In this document: positions 36,801-47,051 of the stretch, piece after piece
Layout of the letters: the number at the start of each line of letters is the position of its first letter
Position numbering within the stretch: the first letter of the stretch is position 1
Source of the DNA: Hyalangium ruber
Lineage (GTDB): Bacteria; Myxococcota; Myxococcia; Myxococcales; Myxococcaceae
DNA length: 64,000 nt
Assembly (NCBI RefSeq): GCF_034259325.1
Contig: NZ_JAXIVS010000013.1
Coordinates: forward strand, 248,001 to 312,000
Reading direction: 5' to 3'
Position numbers and translations under genes: made by a program
Notes under the pieces: model-generated
Told to the model about the DNA's origin: nothing
The model's input: only the letters and a program-made list of their open reading frames with translations
Database searches by the model: none

Positions 36801-36836
36801 AAAGAGAAGAGGCCGCCGGAGCATCCCGACGGCCTC
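36801..36836 (-). terminator. Intrinsic terminator of the S46 peptidase gene
   Basis: On the minus strand GAGGCCG pairs with CGGCCTC (36836-36830 with 36815-36809), extended by three pairs after one mismatch. It is followed by the pyrimidine run TTCTCTTT (36808-36801). It lies 30 nt beyond the peptidase stop and just upstream of the zinc-ribbon gene. Confidence 0.7.
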
Positions 36837-36866
36837 ATTGACTCAATGCGTCAAGTCTGGGATGGG

Positions 36867-38954
36867 TCAGCCCGCGGGGTTCGCCTTCACCGTGGCGGGC
36901 CTGGCGCTGGGGCGCAGCTCTTCGATGACGCGCCGGGCGCCGTAGATCTTCTGCAGCGACTCGAGCAGGGCGTCGCTGTGGATGGAGACGGCGCGGTTGA
37001 CGCTCTCGTCGAAGCCGAAGTCGCCGCCGAGCGACTGGATGTTGCCGTCGAACACCAGGCCGACGATCTCCGCGTCCTTGTTGATGACGGGCGAGCCAGA
37101 GTTGCCGCCGATGATGTCGTTGGTGCTCACGAAGTTCATCGGGGTGGTGAGCTTGAGCTTGCCCTGGGCCTCCAGCCAGGTGCCAGGCAGGGCGAACGGG
37201 GCCTCGCCCGTGTTGCGCTCATAGGCGCCGGCCATGGTGGTGATAGGGGCGACCTTCTTGCCGTCCTCCATGTAGCCCTTCACCGCACCGTAGGACAGGC
37301 GCAGGCTGAAGGTGGCGTCCGGGGAGATGTTGGTGCCGTACACCTCGAACTTCGCCTTGGCCACCAGCTCGCTGTTCTTGCGGATGACCGCCTCGATGTT
37401 CTCCTCGTAGTTCTTGCGGATGGCGCGCGCGTCCGGATCCACCAGCGCGGCCAGGCGGACCATCGGATCCTGCGAGGCCTCGACGGCCTTCTTGCCGCCC
37501 TCGAAGAGCTGCTGGCGCACCTTCGGATCGCGCAATTGGGTGCCGTTCACCACGCGGGTGGCCAGCGTCCGGGGAGACTCCTTGCCGAGCACCTTCTTCA
37601 CGAAGGGGTGGTCGGCGCCCAGCTCCTCGCGCAGCTTGGTCAGCGAGAACTCCAGCCGGAGGATCTCCAGCTCCGGGTAGATGGGGGCGGTGCTGAACAG
37701 CTGGTTCCTGAGGGCCGGCAGGCCGGCCTCGGTGTACTCGCGCAGGCGCTGGCCGTTCTCCTTGGGCAGCTCCGCCGTGGCGCGCACCAGCGTCCGGGCG
37801 TGGGCATAGAGCGACGAGCTGAAGCCCTGGGAGTTTTCGATGAAGCTCAGCTCCTTGCGCACGTTCTTGAGCTGCTCCTGGGCCTTGGCGATCTCGTCCC
37901 AGGCCGCGCCGTACTTCTTCTTGAGCTCGGGGTTGGCCTCGACCTTCTGGCGCAGCTCCTGCTCAGCGGCGACCTTCTGGGCGAAGAACTTCTTGTCCAG
38001 CAGCGCCTCGTGCCGGCCCTTACTGGACTTGAGCGAGTTCTCCACGCCGAACAGCAGGTTGTTGGAGATTCGCTTCTGCTCGGGGCCACGCTTCTGGAAC
38101 TCGGTCACCACGCCGCGCAGCTCCGCGGTGATCTGCTGGTGCTTGGGCAGGGCCACGTCCCGCTGGTACTCGAGCTCCGCCACGGTGAGCCCGCGCGACG
38201 TCTTTCCCGGGTGCCCGGAGATGAAGGTGAGCTCGCCTTCCTTCGCGCCCGCCTTGGACCACTTGAAGTGGTGCTCGGTGGGGGCCGGCTTGCCGTCCTG
38301 GTAGACGCGCAGGAAGGCGACGTCGAGATCGTACCGGGGGAACTCGAAGTTGTCGGGATCGCCGCCGAAGAAGGCAATGGCGTGCTCGGGGGCGAACACC
38401 AGGCGCACGTCCTGGAAGCGGCGGTACTTGTAGAGGTTGTACTTGCCGCCCTGGTAGAGCGTCACCACGTCACAGCGGACCTGATCGCTGGTGGCGCAGT
38501 CCTTCTCGAGCTTCGACATCTCGGCCTTGAGGGTGTCGTTGTACTGCTTGCCCGTAAGGCCCTGGGTGGCGGCGTTGAGCTGGGCGGTGACGTCGATGAT
38601 CTCGCTGAGCTGGTTCATCTCCATGGCCGGGCACTTGAGCTCGTCCGTGGCGGCCTGCGCGTAGAAGCCGTTGGCGATGTAGTCCTTGTCGGCGGTGGAC
38701 AGCTGCTCGATGCAGCCCCGGGCACAGTGGTGGTTGGTCATCACCAGGCCGTTGGGGGACACGAAGCTCGCGGAGCAGCCGCCGGCGATGCGGGCCGAGG
38801 ACAGGCGCACCTTGTCGAGCCACGCCTGGGAGGGCTCGAAGCCGTACTTTTCCTTCACCTTGGCGGAGGGGAAGTTGTTGTACGTCCACATGCCTTCATC
38901 GGCCAGGACGGGGGCGGCGCCAAGCAGGGCGGCCAGGACGACCAGACGCTTCAT
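36867..38954 (-). CDS. S46 family dipeptidyl-peptidase, DPP7 type
   Basis: 695 residues from ATG 38954, with a Sec signal peptide (MKRLVVLAALLGAAPVLA). The chymotrypsin-like triad sites are visible: TNHHC, GDPDNFEFPRYDLD and GGNSGSP. Eighteen residues after the catalytic Ser is a Gly (in FDGN). In the family this position is Gly in DPP7 (hydrophobic P1) and Arg in DPP11 (acidic P1), so DPP7-like specificity is expected. It removes dipeptides from peptides in the periplasm or outside the cell, fitting a predatory, protein-eating bacterium. An upstream in-frame start at 39020 is rejected because it precedes the signal peptide. It is a single gene with its own terminator. Confidence 0.93.
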   Translation of the reverse strand: MKRLVVLAALLGAAPVLADEGMWTYNNFPSAKVKEKYGFEPSQAWLDKVRLSSARIAGGCSASFVSPNGLVMTNHHCARGCIEQLSTADKDYIANGFYAQAATDELKCPAMEMNQLSEIIDVTAQLNAATQGLTGKQYNDTLKAEMSKLEKDCATSDQVRCDVVTLYQGGKYNLYKYRRFQDVRLVFAPEHAIAFFGGDPDNFEFPRYDLDVAFLRVYQDGKPAPTEHHFKWSKAGAKEGELTFISGHPGKTSRGLTVAELEYQRDVALPKHQQITAELRGVVTEFQKRGPEQKRISNNLLFGVENSLKSSKGRHEALLDKKFFAQKVAAEQELRQKVEANPELKKKYGAAWDEIAKAQEQLKNVRKELSFIENSQGFSSSLYAHARTLVRATAELPKENGQRLREYTEAGLPALRNQLFSTAPIYPELEILRLEFSLTKLREELGADHPFVKKVLGKESPRTLATRVVNGTQLRDPKVRQQLFEGGKKAVEASQDPMVRLAALVDPDARAIRKNYEENIEAVIRKNSELVAKAKFEVYGTNISPDATFSLRLSYGAVKGYMEDGKKVAPITTMAGAYERNTGEAPFALPGTWLEAQGKLKLTTPMNFVSTNDIIGGNSGSPVINKDAEIVGLVFDGNIQSLGGDFGFDESVNRAVSIHSDALLESLQKIYGARRVIEELRPSARPATVKANPAG

Positions 38955-39234
38955 GGAAGGGTTCCTTTGGAGGGGAGCCAGGGGTGCGCGCGTTCTGCGA
39001 GAAGCCCCAGTCCCGGTCAAGCGGGGAAAATCCCGGCCCCTGAACGGGCCAGGGGACGGTTGATTCCGGTGGGAACCGGAGGCCGCAAGAAACCCCGAAT
39101 CGGCCCAGATGCCTAGTTTACATAACGCATCTTATCAGACCCTAAGTCAGAGCGTGACCAGGGCGGAACCCGGCCTCCGGCACCCCGATTTCGGGCTTTT
39201 CGGTTCCGGTTCCGGGACGTACCTTGTCCGGCCT

Positions 39235-39786
39235 ATGCGTCGTTTTCTCCGTCCCGGCCTCGTCGCTTTGTGCGCCTCGTTCGTCCTGGTCGGCTGCCCC
39301 GACAAGCAGCCCGCCGGCCAGGCGGATTCCGGCGTCGCCGAAGCGCCTCAGGACGTGCCGCCCGCGGCGCCTCCCCCCGCGTCCTTCACCGTCCGCTACC
39401 AGCTCACGGATGCCGGCACGGACCTCATTCCGCTGACCGCCGAGGAACGGCCCACCATCGAGCCCACGTCCTCGCTCGAGCTCCACAGCTCCATCGGCCT
39501 GCGCAATTACCGGATCCGCCTCTTCGATGAGGCCGAGCGCGCCATGATCTCCGATGACTCCGCCGAGGAAACCCCCGAGGCCGTCATCTACCGGATCGCC
39601 CTGCCGAACCCCCTGAAGTCCGGCCACAAATACACCCTGGTCGTCGATCCGCAGACCGGGACCAGCTTCACCGACACCCTGGGCCGCGAAGTTCAGGAAC
39701 TCCGGCTCGAATTCCAGGTCGCCGGCGAAAAGGAAAAGGACAAGCCGGCGCCTGCCCCCAAGAACGAGAAGAAAAAGCGCCGGTAA
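39235..39786 (+). CDS. Lipoprotein with an Ig-like domain
   Basis: 183 residues. The signal peptide ends in the perfect lipobox LVGC. A Pro/Ala-rich linker (about 22-50) leads to a beta-sandwich-like domain (about 50-165: FTVRYQLTDAGTDL, SSLELHSSIGLRNYRIRLFDE, GHKYTLVVDPQTG, ELRLEFQV) similar to bacterial Ig-like domains. The tail is Lys/Pro-rich and ends KKKRR. The start ATG 39235 is set by the signal peptide; the frame stays open upstream without a signal. The 280-nt upstream gap includes an AT-rich patch at 39115-39150 (TTTACATAACGCATCTTATC) that may hold the promoter, but boxes with good spacing were not found. Confidence 0.75.
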   Translation: MRRFLRPGLVALCASFVLVGCPDKQPAGQADSGVAEAPQDVPPAAPPPASFTVRYQLTDAGTDLIPLTAEERPTIEPTSSLELHSSIGLRNYRIRLFDEAERAMISDDSAEETPEAVIYRIALPNPLKSGHKYTLVVDPQTGTSFTDTLGREVQELRLEFQVAGEKEKDKPAPAPKNEKKKRR

Positions 39787-39799
39787 CAGGCCCTACCGG
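39780..39799. terminator. Small hairpin spanning convergent stop codons
   Basis: CCGGTA (39780-39785) pairs with TACCGG (39794-39799) around an 8-nt loop. The stem contains part of the TAA of the lipoprotein gene and of the minus-strand TAG of the DUF3014 gene. Confidence 0.35.
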
Positions 39800-40626
39800 T
39801 CAATCGGCGTCAGCCGCAGCTCCGAATGCAGCGCCTGCAGCCGCCCCTGGATGAGCTGGATGTTCTTCGGCCCCATGCGCAACAGGTGCTTCTGGGCCCG
39901 GCTCAAGCCCTCGAGCTTCGGATCCGCGTACGCGTAGAGCCCGCCCTGCGGGACGACCTCCACGTCGCCCTCCGGCACCGGCACCGCCAACAGGTTCTGG
40001 ATCGCCTGCGTGAACGTCTGCTCGAAGGTCCGTCCCGGCGGCGCGATCTCCGCGTAGACCCGGTCCACCAGCGGCTTCAGCTCCAGCCAGGCCCGCCCAG
40101 CCCCCGGCAGGTCCAGCGAGCCCACGACGCGCGCTACACCGTCGTAGCGCTCGTAACTCTTCGGATCGATTGTGGTTTTTCCCTTCGCTTCGATCACCTG
40201 GAAGCCCTCCACGGGCGCCAGGAACGACAGCACCATCCGAGGGCTCTCCCCATCGGCGATGTTGCTCACCGCCGTGGTGAAGCGCTGGAGCAATCCCTCC
40301 ACGCTCAGCCACTTCGCGAAATCGGGATCCGTGGACAGCGGCCCCATCAACGCGCGCACCTTGGCGTCGCCCTCCGGCACCGATGGCGGCTCCAGGCTCG
40401 GCGGCGTCCCGGCATCCACCTGGACGGCCACGGGCGGCGGTGGCGGCTCGCTCGGCGGCACCTCGCGCTGCCGCAGCCGCATCACCGAATAAGCGACCCC
40501 GATCCCCACCAGCACCACCAGGGCCGCGATCAACACCACCGGCTTGCCGCGGGGCTTCTGCGTGGGCGGGAGTTCGCCTCCAGAACTCCCCGGCGTGGGA
40601 CTGCCCGGATTCGACGGCTGGCTCAT
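39793..40626 (-). CDS. DUF3014 membrane-anchored protein
   Basis: 277 residues from ATG 40626 with GGAGGG upstream. One membrane helix (about 30-50, VVLIAALVVLVGIGVAYSVM) is preceded by a Pro/Ser/Gly-rich cytoplasmic stretch and followed by a Pro-rich linker. The DUF3014 domain then contains VRALMGPLSTDPDFAKWL, LLQRFTTAVSNIADGESPR, YERYDGVARVVGSLDL and a helical end with HLLRMGPKNIQLIQGRLQ. DUF3014 proteins are widespread in Gram-negatives; the function is unknown. It is the last gene of the 13-gene minus-strand block, 40 nt after the RNase H-like gene. Confidence 0.83.
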   Translation of the reverse strand: MSQPSNPGSPTPGSSGGELPPTQKPRGKPVVLIAALVVLVGIGVAYSVMRLRQREVPPSEPPPPPVAVQVDAGTPPSLEPPSVPEGDAKVRALMGPLSTDPDFAKWLSVEGLLQRFTTAVSNIADGESPRMVLSFLAPVEGFQVIEAKGKTTIDPKSYERYDGVARVVGSLDLPGAGRAWLELKPLVDRVYAEIAPPGRTFEQTFTQAIQNLLAVPVPEGDVEVVPQGGLYAYADPKLEGLSRAQKHLLRMGPKNIQLIQGRLQALHSELRLTPIDR

Positions 40627-40666
40627 GGGACCCTCCAGAATGGCCCCATTCTGGCCCAACCCCGGC

Positions 40667-41560
40667 TCAGCCGTCGCGCAGATCCCGATCCTGGCTGCGC
40701 ACCCGCGCGAGCGTCTGCATGTCCCGCTCCGTGGGGCCCAACTCCAGGATGATCTTGCTCACGTCGTACAGCACCTCGCCCCGATCGAACACCGGCAGCC
40801 GGGGCACGTCCTGGTTCAGCTCATCCGCGCCACGGTTGTACGCCACGTCCATCAACGTCCGGAGCTGGAACGCGTCATAGAGGTTGTACTCGACCAGGAA
40901 CCGCAGGGCCTCCACGTCGCCCCGCGCCAGGTACGCGCGCCACAGCAGCACCGCGTCCCACCCGTTCACGCCCTTGAGGTGCGGCGGCCGGCCCACGCCC
41001 AGGTTGTCCTCGATCTCCTTCAGCCCGCCGCTCATGCGCAGCCGCTTCGTCACGAAGCGCAGATCCACATGCGCCTCCGGCACCGGGAACCGCGACTCGC
41101 CAAAGTAATCGCGCAGCACCGGCGCGTCGAAGCACGTGCCGTTGAACGACACCCACAGCCGCTTCGCCGCCATCGCCTCCGGCAGCGCGTCCATGTTCCG
41201 GCCCTTGATGAAGACGTGCAGGCCCTCGCTGTCGAACAGGCTCACCACCGTGGGCGCGTTGTCCTGCTTGCCGTCCGTCTCGATGTCGAAGAACAGCGCG
41301 TCCTGGGCGAAGTCCGGGTACATCCGCCAGTGCTCCCGGGACGGAATCAACTGCGCCAGCGCGCGCAGATCCCGCCGCTCCAGCGCCTCGCGGGACTTGC
41401 CCAGGACCTCGCGGGCCAGCTCATCCGCTTTTCGGCTCAGGGCCGGAGCACCCGTACCAGCCGCCGGAAAGTCGTCCCAGGTCTTGATGCCCTGAGACCA
41501 CAGCTCCTTCTCCCGAAACGGCCCGACACCGGGAATCTGCTGGAACGTCCTGAACAACAT
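40667..41560 (-). CDS. RNase H-like 3'-5' exonuclease domain protein (YprB type)
   Basis: 297 residues. A short N-terminal helical region with IPGVGPFREKELWSQGI, a helix-hairpin-helix-like motif, comes first. The RNase H-like nuclease core follows: LFFDIETDG (first acidic pair), LWVSFNGTCFDAPVL (Exo II with Asp), GLKEIEDNLG and YNLYDAFQLRTL (last Asp). DEDD residues appear intact, so single-strand exonuclease activity is expected. ATG 41560 overlaps the NUDIX stop (TGATG); GTG 41563 is an equally coupled alternative. Its position after the NUDIX gene suggests a nucleotide or nucleic-acid clean-up role. Confidence 0.83.
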   Translation of the reverse strand: MLFRTFQQIPGVGPFREKELWSQGIKTWDDFPAAGTGAPALSRKADELAREVLGKSREALERRDLRALAQLIPSREHWRMYPDFAQDALFFDIETDGKQDNAPTVVSLFDSEGLHVFIKGRNMDALPEAMAAKRLWVSFNGTCFDAPVLRDYFGESRFPVPEAHVDLRFVTKRLRMSGGLKEIEDNLGVGRPPHLKGVNGWDAVLLWRAYLARGDVEALRFLVEYNLYDAFQLRTLMDVAYNRGADELNQDVPRLPVFDRGEVLYDVSKIILELGPTERDMQTLARVRSQDRDLRDG

Positions 41561-41976
41561 CACGCCGACAGCTCCAGCCTTCCCGCCACCAGGTCCTCGA
41601 GCAGCGGAATGTCCGCCTCGCAGAACGGCAGCGCCTGCATCTCCGCCGGAGTCATGAACCGCAGCGCATGCGCGCCCAGCGGCTTGGGCTCACCGGACAC
41701 CATCCGGGCCCCGTAAAGCACCAGCTCCACCGTAAGGTCCGGGTACGTGTGCCGGCCTTCCCAGAGCCGCCGGCCCACGTCGAGCTCCACGTCCAGCTCC
41801 TCGCGGCACTCGCGGGCCAGCGCGGCCTGCTCCGTCTCACCCGGCTCCACCTTGCCACCGGGGAACTCCCAGAGCAGCGCCCTGCTGCCACCCGGGAGCC
41901 GCTGCTGGACCAGGAACCGCGCGCCATCACCGGGCTGGGGAATCAACGCCGCCACCACCCGGACCGTCTTGACCAC
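41560..41976 (-). CDS. NUDIX hydrolase (MutT-like)
   Basis: 138 residues. The Nudix box is complete: GGKVEPGETEQAALARECREEL matches G-x5-E-x7-R-E-U-x-E-E-x-G-U except that Leu stands where the box normally has its last Gly. LLWEFPGGK and the tail (PLLEDLVAGRLEL) resemble MutT/8-oxo-dGTP hydrolases. The GTG at 41976, 8 nt after the bamB stop, is the likely start; a frame reaching back to 42333 runs inside bamB and is not real. The ribosome-binding GGGAAGG is unusually close to the GTG, so the start is uncertain. The gene overlaps the RNase H-like gene by one base. Confidence 0.82.
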   Translation of the reverse strand: MVKTVRVVAALIPQPGDGARFLVQQRLPGGSRALLWEFPGGKVEPGETEQAALARECREELDVELDVGRRLWEGRHTYPDLTVELVLYGARMVSGEPKPLGAHALRFMTPAEMQALPFCEADIPLLEDLVAGRLELSA

Positions 41977-41984
41977 CCTTCCCG

Positions 41985-43139
41985 TCAACCGCCGCCCCCG
42001 CGCAGGTGCAGCGCGTACAGGTAGCCGTTGTTGGACAGGATGTACGCGGTGGAGCCCTCCACGCGCGGCGCGGCGCTGATGCCGTCGCCCGGGTTCCACG
42101 CCATGCGGGACTGGCCCGTGCGCGGATCCACGAAGAGCAGCGAGCGGTGGTTGGGGACCAAAAGCATTCCCCGGGCAAACACCGGAGCCCGCCCGGCCCG
42201 TTCCCCGAGATTGAGCGACCAGAGGAGCCGCCCGTTCTCCGACAGGTAGGCATCCAGCCGGCCTTCCCCCGTCGCGAAGAGCAATTCGCCCCGGGAGGTC
42301 AGCGACGTGAGCCCGCTCACCGCGTAATTCCACTCCACCTCGCCCGTCTCGGTGCTCAGGGCAAACAGCCCGCCCTGGTACGAGGTGACATAGAGCCGGC
42401 CCGCGTCATCCACCACGGGGGTGGCGTCCACGTCCAGGAACTCGGTGGCACCGCCCGCCAGAGAGCGCTCCCACTTCGCGGTCCCCTTGTCGGCGTCGAG
42501 CGCCACCAGGTACCCGTCCGAGAAGCCCAGGTACACCGTGCCGTCCTTCACCACCGGCGTGGAGAAGCCCTGGATGGTGAAGCCCGAGGGGGGATCGCGG
42601 CGGTACTGCCAGGCCCACTTGCCCGTCTCCCGCTCCACCGCGAAGAGCGTGTCGGCCTCCGAGGCCACCAGCACGAAGCCGCCCGCCAGCACGGGCGTGG
42701 TGCCCAGCGCCTCGCCGGCCTGGTACTTCCACTTCAGCTCGCCCTTGCGCGCATCCAGCGCGTACAGGAAGCCGTCGCCCGCGGGCACGTAGGCGATGCC
42801 CTCGTGTACCAGCGCGCCGGCCGTGAAGCGGTTGCCCGTCTTGAAGGACCACTCCACCTTGCCGCCGGCGGACACCCCGCGGATGTACCCATCCCGGGTG
42901 AGCGCAATCACCCGACCGGAGTCGGGATCCACCGCCGGGGTGGCGAGCTCCCGGGGCTCATACTCCCAGGCGGGCGGCTCGACGAGCGGCGTCCACCAGT
43001 CCACCTCGAAGAGGTTGGCCGGAGGCTGCTTGAGATCGGCGCTGACGGGGTTGCCGTACAGGGGCACGGCGCTGCACGCGCCCAGAAACCCGGTCGCCGC
43101 CGCCGCCCCGACCCACCGCTTCCACGCGTGCCGCTTCAT
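41985..43139 (-). CDS. bamB: BamB-like outer-membrane assembly lipoprotein (PQQ-type beta-propeller)
   Basis: 384 residues. The signal peptide ends in the lipobox LGAC. About eight PQQ-like blades follow, with repeats such as GDGFLYALDARKGELKWKY, SDGYLVALDADKGTAKWERS and YQGGLFALSTETGEVEWNY. BamB is the propeller subunit of the Bam complex that inserts outer-membrane barrels. Any quinoprotein enzyme would need PQQ and metal ligands that are not evident. Context is decisive: it overlaps the YfgM-like gene (ATGA) and lies after der, the same yfgM-bamB-der neighbourhood known from gammaproteobacteria. Confidence 0.87.
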   Translation of the reverse strand: MKRHAWKRWVGAAAATGFLGACSAVPLYGNPVSADLKQPPANLFEVDWWTPLVEPPAWEYEPRELATPAVDPDSGRVIALTRDGYIRGVSAGGKVEWSFKTGNRFTAGALVHEGIAYVPAGDGFLYALDARKGELKWKYQAGEALGTTPVLAGGFVLVASEADTLFAVERETGKWAWQYRRDPPSGFTIQGFSTPVVKDGTVYLGFSDGYLVALDADKGTAKWERSLAGGATEFLDVDATPVVDDAGRLYVTSYQGGLFALSTETGEVEWNYAVSGLTSLTSRGELLFATGEGRLDAYLSENGRLLWSLNLGERAGRAPVFARGMLLVPNHRSLLFVDPRTGQSRMAWNPGDGISAAPRVEGSTAYILSNNGYLYALHLRGGGG

Positions 43140-43948
43140 GCCCCCCCGTCCTGCCCGGTCGCGCTGGGAGGCGCGGGAGGCGCGGGGATCTTCACACCCT
43201 CGGCCGCCAGCAGCGCCGTGCGCTCCGTGGAGAGCCGGGCCGCCGCGCTGTTCGCGTGGTCCACGGGGATCTTCACCAGCAGGCCGGCCGCCTCTTCCTT
43301 CTTGCCCTGGGCAATCAGGATGCGGGCGCGGTGGTACTCGCCCATGCCGGCCAGGTAGCCGCCGACGCTCGCCTTGGACATGTCCTCGAAAGCCTTGAGC
43401 GCCTCGTCGTACTTCTGCTGCGCCTCATAGGCGTAGCCGCGGCCCTCGAGGGCATCGGCGCGCAGCGGATCCTTATCGGCCGCGCCCTGGAGGAACGCGT
43501 CGAAGGAGGCAATGGCCTCCGCGTGCTTGCCCAACCGGTACTGGGCCTTGCCCAGCGGCAGGGCCGCGGTCGTCGCCGACTGCGTCTTGGCGTGGTCGGT
43601 GCGGAACTTGTTGAGCGCCTCCTCCAGCGCCTCGTCCTGCTTGCGCACGGACTCGTAGGGGGGCTTCTCACCCGGGGGCGGCGTGGGCTGCACGCCCTCG
43701 ACGGGGGGCACCACCGGCCGCTCGAGCGGCTCGAGCGCCAGGCCCAGCTGCTTGGCGGCCTCGACTTCGCCCTTGTCGGAGAAGTAGCTCACCACGGCCG
43801 CGATCGCCCCGCCGATCAGCAGCAGCACCACGATGGTGAGGACGGCGGACTGGCGCTCGATGAGCCACTCTCGGGCATCCTCCCCCACACGTTGGAAGGC
43901 GTCGGGCTGCTTGAGCTCCCGCTGGGTCATCTTCTCAGGGTTGGCCAC
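43136..43948 (-). CDS. YfgM-like membrane-anchored TPR protein
   Basis: 270 residues, GTG start at 43948 with GAGGAA about 8 nt upstream. A cytoplasmic N-terminus (MTQRELKQPDAFQRVGEDAREWL) is followed by one membrane helix (VLTIVVLLLIGGAIAAVVSYF, about 36-56). The periplasmic tetratricopeptide-like helices come next (AALPLGKAQYRLGKHAEAIASF, ALEGRGYAYEAQQKYDEALKAFED). YfgM in E. coli assists periplasmic chaperones and the Sec translocon. Sequence similarity is general (TPR), but topology and location between der and bamB match YfgM. The tail is Pro-rich. Confidence 0.8.
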   Translation of the reverse strand: MANPEKMTQRELKQPDAFQRVGEDAREWLIERQSAVLTIVVLLLIGGAIAAVVSYFSDKGEVEAAKQLGLALEPLERPVVPPVEGVQPTPPPGEKPPYESVRKQDEALEEALNKFRTDHAKTQSATTAALPLGKAQYRLGKHAEAIASFDAFLQGAADKDPLRADALEGRGYAYEAQQKYDEALKAFEDMSKASVGGYLAGMGEYHRARILIAQGKKEEAAGLLVKIPVDHANSAAARLSTERTALLAAEGVKIPAPPAPPSATGQDGGA

Positions 43949-44028
43949 CGCGTATTCCTCTTCTTCTCTGGGACGAAAGGCGGCGCAATGTACGGAGCGC
44001 CAGCCGGGGGTGTCAACGCGAAGCCGCC

Positions 44029-45425
<1,397 letters not shown>

Positions 45426-45429
<4 letters not shown>

Positions 45430-46367
45430 TCGTATCCCAGCTTCTTGAGGCCGGCGGCGCTCTCGCTCCAGCGAGGCTCCACCCGGACTCGGAGCGAGAG
45501 GTACACGTGCGCCCCCAGCAACCGCTGGATGGCCTTGCGCGCGTCCGTCCCGATGGTCTTCAACATCTGTCCCTGCTTGCCAATGATGATGGCCTTCTGG
45601 CTGTCGCGCTCCACGTAGATGGAGGCGGCGATCCGGATGAGCCCCGCGAGGCCACTCGGAGGCGCGTCCGGCAGCGGCTCGCGCTCGGACTCGTCGAACA
45701 CGTCCACCAGCACCGCCGTGGAGTACGGAATCTCCTGGCGGCAGTGGCGCAGCACCTGCTCGCGGATGTACTCGGCCACCAGCGTGCGCTCCTGCTGGTC
45801 GGTGAGCATGTCCTCGTCGAAGACGGGATCGCCCTCGGGCAGGTGCCCCAGCACCGCCTGGAAGAGCCGGTCCACCCCGTCGCCCTCCCGGGCGGAGATG
45901 GGCACCACCTCCGCGAACGGAAACTCGTTGCGGTAGCGCTCGATGAGCGGCAGCACCAGCGCCTTCGGAATGGCGTCGATCTTGTTGATGACCAGGAAGG
46001 TCGGCTTGCCGATGCGCTGCAGCCGCTCGAGGATCATCCGGTTGCCCGGGCCGATCTCCGGCTTCTCGCCGGGCACCGACTCGATGACGAAGAGGACGAG
46101 ATCCACCTCCTCGGCGGCCTGGAGGGCCGTCTCCACCATGTAGCGGTTAAGCTCGCCCTTGGCCTGGTGGATGCCCGGGGTGTCGATGAAGGCCACCTGC
46201 CCCTCCGGACGCGTTACCACGCCCAGGATGCGGTTTCGGGTGGTCTGAGGCTTGGGCGAGACGATGGCGATCTTCTCGCCGGTGAGCTGGTTGAGCAGGG
46301 TGCTCTTGCCCACATTGGGTCGCCCGATGAGCGCGGCAAAGCCGCTGCGGTATTTCTTCGAAGCCAT
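45426..46367 (-). CDS. era: GTPase Era, 16S rRNA maturation
   Basis: 313 residues from ATG 46367 (MASKKYRSG). G1 is LIGRPNVGKSTLLNQLTG, G2 PQTTRNRILG, G3 DTPGI, G4 NKID. The C-terminal KH domain has YVERDSQKAIIIGKQGQMLK with the GxxG loop. Era binds the 3' end of 16S rRNA and promotes 30S maturation. An upstream ATG at 46430 has a good GGGGAG site but would add 21 residues not typical of Era; the sequence between folds into a hairpin, so 46430 may instead be a leader feature. It is coupled to der and downstream of rnc, a frequent bacterial linkage. Confidence 0.95.
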
Positions 46368-46386
46368 CGTTCTGAAGGTGGTCTGG

Positions 46387-46462
46387 GAGCCCTCCCAAGG
46401 GAGGACTCCGTGAAACTGCTCGGTCTGCATGCACTCCCCTGCCCGCCTGACGGGCAGGCGGG
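46387..46462 (-). promoter_or_regulatory. Two hairpins in the era leader
   Basis: The first stem, CCCGCCTG (46442-46449) with CAGGCGGG (46455-46462), begins right after the cyclophilin stop. The second, 46387-46408, pairs CCTCCC with GGGAGG plus three further pairs after a mismatch, and lies 20 nt before the era ATG. They may attenuate read-through or govern era translation. Confidence 0.45.
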
Positions 46463-47020
46463 TTACCGCGGTGACGACGTCGAAATCGTGACCTTGTTGA
46501 TTCTCACATCCTCCGTGGGCCGGTCGTTCGGGTCCTTCGGAAGCTCATTGGCGATACGGTCCACGACCTCATACCCGCTTACCACCTCGCCGAAGATCGT
46601 GTGTCGGTTATTGAGGTGGGGGGTGGGCACCACGGTGATGAAGAACTGGCTGCCGTTGGTGTTGGGCCCCGCGTTGGCCATGGCCAGCAGCCCCGGCTTG
46701 TCGAAACGCCTGCCGCTCTGGAACTCATCCTCGAAGCGGTAGCCCGGGCCACCGTTCCCCCGGCCGAGTGGGTCTCCCCCCTGGACCATGAACTCGGGGA
46801 TACACCGGTGGAAGATCGTCCCGTCGTAGAGCGGGGTGCCGACCTTGCGCTCGAACGTCTGGGGGTGTTTCCACTCCTTCTCGCCCGTGGCCAGCCCGAC
46901 GAAGTTCTCCACCGTCTTCGGGGCGTCCTGGGGGAACAGCTTCACGACGAACTGCCCCTCGGTGGTGTCGAAGGTGGCGTACAGTTCCCTACCTTCGCGC
47001 GCCTCGTCCATCATGCCCAT
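46463..47020 (-). CDS. Cytoplasmic cyclophilin-type peptidyl-prolyl isomerase
   Basis: 185 residues with no signal peptide. The cyclophilin core is complete: FHRCIPEFMVQGGDP (catalytic Arg and Gln), GLLAMANAGPNTNGSQFFIT and HTIFGEVVSGYEVVD. It catalyses cis-trans isomerisation of Xaa-Pro bonds. It lies 31 nt after a paralogous secreted cyclophilin, and the two share most core motifs, so they arose by duplication and serve different compartments. ATG 47020 follows GGAG. Confidence 0.92.
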   Translation of the reverse strand: MGMMDEAREGRELYATFDTTEGQFVVKLFPQDAPKTVENFVGLATGEKEWKHPQTFERKVGTPLYDGTIFHRCIPEFMVQGGDPLGRGNGGPGYRFEDEFQSGRRFDKPGLLAMANAGPNTNGSQFFITVVPTPHLNNRHTIFGEVVSGYEVVDRIANELPKDPNDRPTEDVRINKVTISTSSPR

Positions 47021-47051
47021 GGTGGTGCTCCGGAAATGCTCGTGAAGGGGT

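Noticed and set aside
41560-42333. 257-residue NUDIX protein with a long N-terminal extension
   Set aside because: The first 119 residues are a shadow frame inside bamB; the real start is near 41976.
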